DNA of 64,000 nt. Source: Vigna angularis (lineage: Eukaryota; Streptophyta; Magnoliopsida; Fabales; Fabaceae). Positions within the stretch are counted from its first letter, which is position 1. Each line of letters opens with the position of its first letter. A program made the position numbers and the translations under genes. Below are positions 14,038 to 25,700 of the stretch, one piece after another. Under the pieces are notes generated by a model. The model made no database searches and had not been told where the DNA came from. It saw only the letters and a program-made list of their open reading frames with translations. The stretch is from positions 35,768,077-35,832,076 of the forward strand of contig NC_068973.1 in the NCBI RefSeq assembly GCF_016808095.1, given 5' to 3'.

Positions 14038-16688
14038 ATGAACACTTCATTTTTCGGGATTAAGCTTCGTGTTTCTTGGGAAGGTAACAACACTATCAAA
14101 ATGATTTTCCCCAGAAGCAAGAGATGCACCGTGTCTGTGATACATGGTTGTTACCCATTGAGGCAAACTTTTAGATTTTGTGGACAAAATGTAGACTTGT
14201 TGAGGAAACACCATGTTTCCGCAAGTGGGTGGAGGTTTAGATGTTTCAAGGAAAAGGAACCACCTTTTTCTTTTAGTGTGAGTTATTTCACATCATTGTG
14301 GAAAGAGGGGCTCTTTTTGGTGAGGGCCTCTGTATACACTGTTGTTATCTCTGGTTTGTTATTATTGGTTTGGTTTGGAAGGAACAAAGCCAAGGGTTTC
14401 GTTGAAGCTAATATCTTGCCCTCTGTTTGTTCAATGATCAGTGAGTGTATTCAGCATGATGTTTGCTTTGGCAAGGTTACAAAAATCTCGCCATTGAGTG
14501 TAACATTGGAGTCGTGTTCGTTTGGGCCACGTGAAGATGAATTCTCCTGTGGCGAGGCTCCCACTGTTAAAGTTCGTTTTCGCCCTCTTTCGAGTCTGTG
14601 GAGGGGGAATTTTGTGTTTGATGCAGTTTTGTCACATGCGTGTGTCATGGTGGTGCAGAAGAAGGACTATAGTTGGTTAGGGATACCGTTGTATCAAGAG
14701 GGCACTCAGAGGCGGTTGTCAACCGAAGAAGGACTTGATCACCGCACTCGGGTGAGGAGGGTTGCACGTGAGGAGGCGGCAGCAAAACATGTGAACGAAA
14801 GGGATGATGCAGCCAGGGAAGCTGTAGAGATGGGTTACTTTGTTTCTGAGGAGAATTGTGGTCCATCCAAGGGTGATGATGATTTAAAGGAGATTGGAAC
14901 TCATTCAGCAGAAGGAACAAACTCCAAGGGTTTTTTCTGCATGAAGGAGGGGGAACATCATGGTCATCGTTGTGTGGACACAGGTGTCGATTATGACATG
15001 AAACATGGTGATTTGGAGAAATCATTTAGGGTGAAGTTCCCCGGAAAAGGACTAAAGTTTTGGTCAAGAATCATTAAAGGGCATGAAAAACAAAAATGTA
15101 AAAGAAAGGCTAAAAGGAGTGACATCAGTGCATCTGGTATTGCTCTTAGAAAAAGAATTCTTGAACGTGGTGCATTTGCAGCAAATGCATATTTTCGCAG
15201 TTCATATGGGAAGTTTGAGCAGCCTTCATCATCTTCTAGATTTTTTCGTTCTAGAGATCATGATTCGCAGTTGGTAAAAAGTGATGTTGACAAAAAAACT
15301 GTATCTGTTGCCAGTACTGACGATAATAGAAACAACGATAACCAAAATGGAACACAACTCAGAGATCTGGGAATCTGGTCTCCTTCTGCAAATGAAAATA
15401 CCAATGGTCATTCAAATGATTTAAAATTTTCCAGTGATCTTTCTTCAAAAACAAGTGAGAGTAAACACGAACTTTTACAATCTAGCAAGGATGTCTCAGA
15501 ACATGCCAATGCAAATATTCGTACAGAGAAAAAGGAGGAGTTGGGACATCACGTTGCACAAAGTCCAATTGATGTTAGTGCAATTAAGGGCCAAAAAGGT
15601 TTGGTTTCAGTGAAGCAAATGTCTCAGTTGGCTACATATTTTGAAGTTCCGTTCAAGACTTTGATTAAAAATTTTGGCTTCGCCTCTTGTTTAAAAAACA
15701 TTGAGGGGTTGACATCTTTCTTCCTTTCTGGTCCCATTGAAAAGTTGAAATCTGAAATGGGTCTCAAAGTTGAAGATACTGTTTCAGAATATGTAGATAA
15801 GGTAGATGTTCAGCAGTCTGAAGGCCTAAATAAAATTCTTCCTGTTGCATTTGATTCTGTTCATGTTAGAGGTGCAACTGTCATGCTGCTTGCGTACGGG
15901 GACAGGGAAGTCAGGTGAGATCTATTATCACTTATTATGAAAATGAAATGATGAACACAACTGTTTACTAACTTATAGTTTTAATATGATATAGGTGTTT
16001 AGAGAGGTCACGCTAATTAGTAGAAAGAGAGACATTGAGTTAAACTGTGTGTTCTTTGAGACAACACGAATGCTTTATTTATAGTGAGAAAAAAAATCAA
16101 CATACTAAATAAATGAGATTTGGCATCCTTTTAATAGTAAAGATACGATATAGGAATAAATAAAAAAAGTTCCTAATAATACGTATATAATTTGGATATT
16201 CTTAATTATGTAGAATTTGCTCCTTTTTTCTATAATTATAATAGTGTTCCTTGTGCTGAAACATATAAGTTGTCAGTGGCTAACTTACTCCAAATATAAT
16301 CAATCCTTGGTCCTCTTAGAGACTTGGTGAATATGTAACCTTTCACTAGAGTTGATTTTAAGCTTGTGCCTGGGAGGTGAAGTCATAGTTGTAAATATTT
16401 AAGAGCTGGTTTAAAATTGGATGTGAAGTCTTATTTTGGCTATTATGATCGACATTAATTTAATTGTTCTCTATGCTTTACATTCAGGGTGATAGAGAAT
16501 GTCAATGGCCATACGAAGTTTCATAACCACTACAACTCTATAAATTTAAAACTTAGTGGAAATTGCAAGACTTGGAGATCAGATGATAAAAGTGAAGGTG
16601 ATGGCTGGTTGTCTGTTGACGTTTTTGTTGACACTGTTGAGCAGAAATGGCATGCTAATTTGAAAACTGACCATCTTTTTGTCCCGGT

Positions 16689-16770
<82 letters not shown>

Positions 16771-19700
16771 CTTTGAATTAATTTGTCATCTTCCTTAATT
16801 TCAATTAATTTGTACGGCTGGCATGTAGTTTATGTCTGGATCATGTTCTATGCAGCTCTTTGAAAGGATACTAGATATTCCAATTACATGGTCTAATGGG
16901 AGGGCCAGTGGTGAGGTGTTTCTCTAACCTAAGTTTAGATACTTTGAAATTTTATTTGGAAGTGTTGTAATGTTGATTTCAATTTCAGTTGTGATTAAAT
17001 TTTAGTGTATTTGCTGAGTAATACTTGTTGCCGATTCTCAGTGCTGCTATAAACCTAAATCTGCCTCCTAAACTAGAATAATTTGTTTGAGTAAGACCTG
17101 AACAATGGCTTTGTTTGCTGTGCTTCTTTCCCTCCTTATTAGCTTTTATCAACAAAGTAAAACATAGTGCTTTCAACAACATATTTTGGTTTACCTAGAT
17201 CCTGAAAGATATGTTCCTCTGCATTAGATTGGAACTATGATTTATCATTGGTGAGGCCAACTGAATCTTCAGTGTCCTTGGTTATTACTCTGGTCATATG
17301 GTTATCTAGAAAATAGCTTTCTTTTGGTTATAATCTCTTTCAAGTGTATTAAATATTTAATACTTAAAAGCTTAAGGAGTGTTTTATGCCCTTTTATAGC
17401 CTTCTCTAACCAAGCATGCCTATATTGTGGGGGTCCTTTGTAACTTTTTCCTGGATATGTGAATGGAAGGTGCTTCCCTTGTCAGCTTCACAGATTCAAC
17501 TACATAGTTGATTATTATATATTGTATTTATGTTGTTTCATAAACACATCCATGTTATATCTTTTGGCTTAGGTTTTGAAAACTCAAGGATCTGATGTTA
17601 TTACAAGTTCTTCATACTTTTGATTATTATCTTGGCAATGACAGGCTGCTGCTTGCTAATAACTGGATTTCACCTGCTTGATATATTGATTCCCTATATT
17701 TAGGTTCACTTGTGCATGTCAAAGGGTGAAGCTTTTCCAAATCTTTATGGACAGCTTGATGTAACGGGGTTGAACTTCCAAGTGTCAGATGCTCCATCTT
17801 GTTTTTCTGTATGACTTCCTCTCATCTACACAAGAATATCTTGTGAAATTCTTTTTTACCACTTGAAATTTCTTGTGGTATATTTTTTTATCCTTCGTTA
17901 CATATTCGTTGTATTATATATTACTTAACAAAAGTATGCTTTATATCAAAGATGCACTTGAGAAAAATGAGGAGAGAGCAAATATATTTTAGAGATCTTA
18001 TTCAATTTTCTCTTACATACTCATATTTATTTAGAAACTATACATTAATCTGTGATACAATGAAAGAGAGAAAAATGGTAAAGACAGTTGTTGGACCCTT
18101 GGTACATTTATCTACAAGTGGGACCTTATGTACAACTCAACATTTTAATAAAGCCTATTCTAACACTGTTTCTCAAACTGGAGCACACAAATTTTATATA
18201 CCAAGCATAAAACAAATAAGTTCAATTCAAGGCTCCCTCTAGGATTTTATTAACACTTTTGCAAGTTGATGATTAGAACAAAGAAAGGGAAGGGAGTAAA
18301 GAGGTATTACCAAAAATATAACCATAAGCACCTAAGTCAACTATCCATGAACTTTGTCTTTACAAATATTGTAAAATGCAAGCTGTTGACCAACTATGGT
18401 TCGTAGATGATTGTGCTAGGTTGTTGGATTTTAACCTCAAATATTACTGATATTCCTCACTAGAAAACTTTGGTTCAACAATCTTAGATTTCAAGATATT
18501 GACTGTCTTCAGCAAAGCCATAGAAAGAGTAATAGTTTCTTTAGTATGACCCATTATTTTATAATGTTGAGGACGACTCCTACCACCACCATCAGGTCCT
18601 CATCTAATGACATGACCTCCTTTTCCACATGCAGATACCATAGCACAGGATTTAGCAAATTCTTGAAATTTTCTACCTTTGAGAGCTATAACACGAAGAA
18701 TTCGTGTTCTTAAGCTTTCAATGGTTTAAAGTTCTTGACCTGTTAAGATATGATCCCTAATATAATCAAAATTTGGATTCAATGCATGAAGGATCGTGAA
18801 CAACTTCCAAGAACATCTTCAATCCTTCAATACCAGATTAACCTTCAATAATAAAAGACATCATATCATGATCTATTTGTTTAAGGGATGCTAGCTTTTG
18901 TGCAAAATCATAGAGCCACTGAATGCCATTTGCAAAATTACTCTAAGCTTTTTTCCAAGAGGTTGTGTATGCTTTGATAGTTGAGGGTTCCACAAATTTC
19001 CAGAATAGGGCACAAAGTTGAAAGTCCAACTTTTGTCATTATGCAGTATTTTCTTATGAGAACTCGCTAACATTTTTTTCCGAGTGATCATGAAACCAAA
19101 AGCCAAAAAACCAAAGTTCGATAGAGGTTGTCCAAGATAAATAATTTTTCCCATTAAGCTTTTCTAATGTAATGGTTGAAGAACTTGAGAAACAGTGTGT
19201 TGCCCATAAGTCATTTATGATAAGAAAAGAGGGGGTAAAGCAGGAACTCTACAAAGAAAAAAGGGGAGTCAAACAATCAATCCGTGAGGAAGGGACAAAT
19301 AGGGGCTGGAATGGGACATATAGAGGGGACAACGTATCCAGCTGTGCTGCACAATGTCACTTTGATGGTTGGAAGATGGCACGTGGGCAAAGAGGCTGTG
19401 CATAGGAGGTGGAACAATATGCCCAGGAAACAACAAATATCACTAGGATAGACTCTAACCATGGCTCTGATATCATGTTAGAAGTGGACTTTAAGCCTAA
19501 CTCAACACTACAAAACCGGTTTGTAAGATGAGGTTTGCATCCACTTATAAAGTATAAATTGGCCTTATCTGTAGTCGATGTGGGACTTCCTACAGTTTCT
19601 GCCTTTGAGACCCATGGGTTTGGCTGTCCCCAAAGAGACTCTCCTGATTTGGTGGTCTTTGGAGGAAACTATGGCAGTTTGAAAACAGTAGACAATAGCA

Positions 19701-22700
19701 GGCAGTGGTTGGATAACATTTTCTTTGCCGGAAAGACAGACAAGCAAAGTGGGATCAACTTGCTCCAATCCCAACTAAAAAGAGACTATTTTTTATAGAG
19801 CTTATCCAAGTCTCTCTTAGGTTCTCATATTTATATAGAAATGGTAGATTCATTTTAGATACATTGAAAGATAGAAAGATTAGAAAACAAGCATCTCTGG
19901 GCCTAGGCACAACTCAAAACAACTTTTTGATAAAGTCTATTCTAATAGATGCCTAATGAGACTTTTATTTATTATATTCTATATGAATATTAGAAGTGTT
20001 GTTTACTTGTTAAATATGTGAAATTGTTGTACCAGAAACAATACTTTAGTTTTGGACAAACAACGATATTAATTGTGAAGACTGGGACGAAAATAACAAC
20101 ATTTGTATGGGTAATTGATCTATCTTATTTGATGTGATGCACTGAATGGATGTCTGAAATTATAATTTACATGGGATGAGGGGTCATGTTTGGTACAAAC
20201 CCTAGCTGTGTAGGTTTATTTTAGTTTTTGTTTCTGCTAATGAGTAAATAGCCTGCTCCAATTCTTGGTGTGCGACTTTGTATTATCCTAAATGGTTTTA
20301 GTTGAAATTTGACATGGTATCAAAGCCTATAGTTAATCTTGGTAAATCATCTAATCTGGCAGGCATATGTGGAGGGTTTTTTTTGGGAAGTCTCACGTGT
20401 CTGTCTCAATTCTTATAATGTGACATATCTGTTGAGCAACTTCATTCGATACCAATGGGTTTTAGATTAAATCTGACACATACTAGTAACTGTTGATGAT
20501 TACTGGACCTTTGGTCTCGTATAAAGTGCTTAGGCATATTGATATTCAACAACTACATATTTCTGTTGCTGGCACACTTTAAATTAAAAGATGTTTTCTT
20601 CTCTTGTTTATGTTCTTGCACTTGCAGAACACATCAGGAAGTTTATGTTTTCGTGGTCAAAGTATATTTCTACACAATACAAGTGGCTGGTTTGGCAGTA
20701 TTCCTCTAGAAGCATCTGGAGATTTTGGCATCCATCCTGAGGAAGGAGAATTTCATCTTCTGTGTCAGGTACTCCCGTATGTGTGTGCTTGAGTTCATAA
20801 TTATTTATTTATTGTTAGAAGATAGCATGGTTACTGATAGAGGGCTTGGTTTTATACTATGACTTGATCCTATCGGTAGTAATATAAATAACTGCATTAG
20901 GTTATTGGAAAATGTGAGTAAACTCTGATAACACATTACTAACTGTCATTCTTGCATTTTTCTAGTCTAAAATTTTAAAAGTTGACATGGTATCAAAGCA
21001 CTAGTATTCACCTTGAAGATTATTTCTCCATTCTGCTGTATTAGGTCTCTAGAACGTAGTTGTATGTTCTCCTTGATGTTTTTGAATTTAGAAAAGAAAA
21101 ATAAGAAAAAAATGTTGGACAGGAAAAATTACCGTATTTCTTACTTGTGGAACCCTTACAATGAGAGTAAATAAATTGAGATACTAGGCTGATTCTGTAC
21201 ACTGATTTGAACCTAAGAATCAAGTCAAAATGATTCTTGATAAAAATATTGTTCATACAAGAGGAGAGAAATTATAGCATATCCTGATTCTAGCTGCACC
21301 AGAAAATTGCCTGGTTCTGTTTGATTGCACAGTCATCTACGCTCTCCCTGTATTTTGGTGATAGATATCTTAGGGGATTTCATCTTAGAATTTGGACTTA
21401 GGACCTATCTCAACCTTACAAAACCTGTTTGTAAGGTGAGAATTGCTAAAGGTATATAAGTTCTATTTAAGCAATATCTCTGGTCAACATGGGACTAAAC
21501 CACCACCCTTGAGACTACTATTAAAGGATACCCCAAAGTCATTAGTACGGTGGCCTAGGAGTGACTGCAATTAAGACAACTTTCCAACACTTATATTGAT
21601 GCAAACTGGGTTGAATTTCTTGTGGTAGGAGGTCCACCTCTTGGTAACTCTTTGGAGGAAATCCAAGTTCATTGTAAAGCAAGAACTAGCATGTGCTTAC
21701 AAAGATCAAGTGCTGAAGCTAATCCTAAGCTATGACTCTCACTAAAGGTGAATTCATATGTTTGAAACAACTTTTAAAAGTTAAAATTGTGTTGTGAGAG
21801 TAAACCTATGAAGCCAATTTGTGACAATCAGACATTTCGTCTAACCCAATCTTCCATAAACAAACTGAACATGTAGGAATTCACTGTCACTTTTTTAATG
21901 AATACTTTTGGAGAACTTAGCACATACTTCGTCAGGTTCAAGTGGTCTGAGTGATACTGGACTCTATGCTATTAAGCATTGCCTTAGGTTTGAGTCTTAT
22001 GGATGGAAAAAATGTGGTTAGGAAAAGTAATCCCACAGGTGGCCAGTCAGGTTTTCTGATAAAGTAGTCATTGACAAAGCTGGTAGATACTTCTTACTAA
22101 TAATATAGTTATAAAAAATTATCAATTGGCTGATTTGTTCTCATGGGGGGGGGGGGGGGGGGGGACCAAAAATATTTTATATCTGCACTAAGCTGGATGC
22201 TTTTGATTAAGGGGAAGTGTTGGAATCATAGCTAACTCGATTACAATTAGATTTAGCTCGCTTTAATGCTTATGTTCATTGTAATCTAGGAAACTAAAAT
22301 AGTTTAATTACCCTTTCTTGTGAACAGTATTCTTTATTAATTATTTCTGTGTAGGTGTATCATTGAACTGAGTATGAAGCGTGCACTCTATAATATTCAC
22401 GCATAATCAGTCTTCTATTGTTTTTGTCTTCAACTATTCTCACCTCATTGAATTTGAGGAAAAAGTAACAGTTTTTTCATCTTCCCTGATACATTGTTGA
22501 TCAATTTTCCAGGTTCCTAGTGTTGAAGTGAATGCACTGATGAGAACTTTCAATATGAGATCTCTCTTGTTTCCTGTACGTTTTCTTCAGTTTGATGCAT
22601 TAACTTAGACATGTTCAAGTTTTCTAGTAGATTGATCATTTCCATTTCTATAATTTTTTTCTTTCTTTATATTGCAGTTTTTAAATCTGAAAACAGTACC

Positions 22701-25700
22701 ATTAAAGTTTTATGCAAGTTTGTCTTAAAGTCATTCATAAACTTAGTTCATTGCTTTCAATTTTTCTTTGTTAATATTTTTTAATTGTGGTCCAACTGTA
22801 CCATTATTTCTTTATACTCACTATATTTCATAGCTAACACATGGCTTTTGATAAAATTTAGGTTAGATTTTCTAAAGACTTTTGTGAAGCAGTAGCTGTC
22901 TATGACTTCTCATAGAAGTTAAATAGAATTTCAAAATTTGAGACATAATGTGCCTGATGTCAATTTCCACTGTCTCCTAAAAAAGTAATTGATTAAATTT
23001 GGTCCCCAAAAGTGTCTCGTTCTTTTGTTTTAGTCCTTTGTAATTTGGTCTGAACCAGTTTAGTCTCAAAAGCTAGATCATAAGGTGTGAATTGCCTAAG
23101 CCTTTATAAGCTTTACTCTACAGGAAAAATGAGATCTCAACAAGCCCCTACTTGAAAACATTATTGTTAGAGCGGTACAACGAAATGATTGCGTGTTAAT
23201 AATAAACCAAGAGGGCTGAATTGGTTTCTTTTCGAAAACGTGTGTTTTTTAAAATTTTCTCTCAAATTAAGCTTACTTAGCAGATAATTAAACAAATAAA
23301 ATAGAGTAAGGGAAGAGAGAAATTTGCACAAATAATTTTTATACTGGTTCGGATCAAAAAAATCCTACATCCAGTTGCTAATCTCTCAAAGAGATTAATG
23401 TTCCACTATCACAAAACCAATAAACCTTACAATCACACAAAAAAACATGTTTAAGGTTTAGAAAACATCTCTCTTAAGACCACAAGAGATGATACTCACT
23501 TCTCCTGAACACCACAAAGGATGAACACCTCTTCTGAATGCTTCACGAAGGATGACAAACTTCACTTAGCAACAACAACACTCAATCATACCTATAGTGA
23601 AAGTTCTCGCTCTTGCCCACACCAAGTTACCAAAATCCCTAGTTTCTTACTTCACTATCGTTCAGAATAGAGTTGTTGTATCTTTGAATGAGAATCTAAA
23701 ACTTCTATATAAAGACTTCACTCAAAGACACCTTCAAAAATTCGTTGTCAGACTTTTCTCATTGTGATAATTGATTATCTCACCTAGGTAATTGATTATG
23801 CATTTAATTAAAGTACAACGACCAAAAATGTACTAAAAAACTCCAACTGCTAGTCGTGATAATCGATTATTTTAAGTCATAATCGATTAGCCATAATCGA
23901 TTATCAAGTCCTGATAATTGATTATCCAGATGTCATGTGAGTTTTTAGCATTTTAACAAATTTGCTTCGCAATAATCGATTATCTCTTTAGTTAATCGAT
24001 TATTGCAGAGTCTTTTTGAATCGAAGGAGATTTTAAAACATAAGATACACGGAAACAAAAACTACTCTAAGTCCTATACAAAATTCTACTTATTACAAAA
24101 CCTTTCCACACACAATAAAAGTCTTCGTATATCTTCTTGCATGTGTGAGTTCAAGACTGGATTTGGACATCATCAACACTTTAATGCTTCATCATTTTGC
24201 TAACACTTACAATTTGATCCATATATTTTTATAAAACTGATCCCATAATGCCGTTAGAGTATTCTTCGTGCAAGGACCAAAACAAAAAAGGTATGTGATG
24301 TGTAGGGACCAAAATATAGTGTTTCTTGCAAATATGAAACAAAACGGAGTGTTTTTTTTCTGTCTAGAGGTTAAAAGGAAAAATGGTGTTACGATGGACA
24401 CCATATTTAACACTGTTACAATCTAAATGAACAATAGGAATTGATTCATACATGATTTTCCTTATGGGAACCAACATGTTAGGTTATATTGGGACTAAAA
24501 GAAAACTATGATGTGTGGAGACCAACTTTATAATTTAACCAAATTAAGTATTAGCTTATCCAATATCAATTCTTGTATTTCTAATTCTTTTAGGAGTGTT
24601 AGTGGGTTGGGATGGGTGGCATTTGGGCAAACCCACTACCGAACCCACTAAAAAGTATTTTGGGTTGGGTTTCTACATTTTTTATGTTAAACCCTATGCA
24701 ACCCAACCCATTTTTTAGTGGGTTGGGTCCATTGGATTAAGATTTTGAAAAGTTTATTTTCTTTTGTTACAAGTTGTAATTTTCAAGTATCAACCTGATT
24801 AAAAAATAACACAATCTTCACAAAAATGAATTCAAGGCTTCGAGTAAGCCAATAAGTCAAGTTATAACAAGCTTATCCAAACTAATTCAAGACATGAAAA
24901 GAAAAACATAATGCAATTTGTCCATAACACAAGTATAAGAGTGAGTCTCGAGTCACCCATACTAAACTCATTATCCAACCCGTATAAGATTAAGTTAGTT
25001 TTGGTTGGGTTGGGTTTGATCCAATCATAAATGAAACCCCTAACTTAATTTAATTGGATTGGATTGGGGCAGGCTGGGTCATCTGGTAACCCGAGCCAAT
25101 GAACACCCCTAATTTTTTTCATAATCAAAGTTTATTGATTGCAGCTTGCAGGATCAATGACTGCTCTATTTAATTGTCAAGGCCCTCTGGATACTCCTAT
25201 ATTTGTGGGAACTGGGATGCTTTCTAGGACATCCTCTTCTTTACATGTGGACACTCCTACAACTGAAGCATCTGAAGTACTTGCTAAAAGTATGGAGGCT
25301 GGAGCATTGGCAGTATTTGATCGTGTACCTTTTTCACATGTATCTGCCAATTTCACTTTCAACACTGATAACTGTGTAAGTTGAAAGTGATAATAATTTT
25401 GCACTGGGTGGTTTAGAGTTTTGACTAGTTGTTTAGGTTTGGTAACACTTCCACTGCATAGCACAGATTGCTGATTTGTATGGAATCAGGGCAAGCCTTG
25501 TGGATGGTGGTGAAATTCAAGGGGCTGGGACAGTGTGGATATGCTCAGAGGTATGTTACTACCTGTAAACTATTTAATAGCATTTTTTTTTTCTTTTCTT
25601 AGCCATGAAGTAGCATGCTTTTATTTAGCAAATAGTCACCACTTTATTTTTCCAGTTTCCTAGAATGTATAGATGTGTTACCATGTTAGTACAATGGTGG

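Noticed and set aside
16489..16767. ORF ending in a long YIYIYI repeat
   Set aside because: The first part is TIC236 exon 2; the tail is the (AT)n microsatellite of the intron read through a donor site. The same holds for YIYI ORFs near 40262-40618, 42805-43008 and 58810-59058.
18891..19154. 87-codon minus-strand ORF
   Set aside because: It is an open stretch in a frame of the decayed Copia gag; the conserved gag words (KLNGKNYLSW, FQLCALFW) lie in other frames nearby.
23165..24205. A second complete solo LTR around the TAATCGATTA cluster
   Set aside because: Ends look like TGTTAG...CTAACA, but the flanking five bases differ (attat versus cttac), so I list it only as LTR-like.
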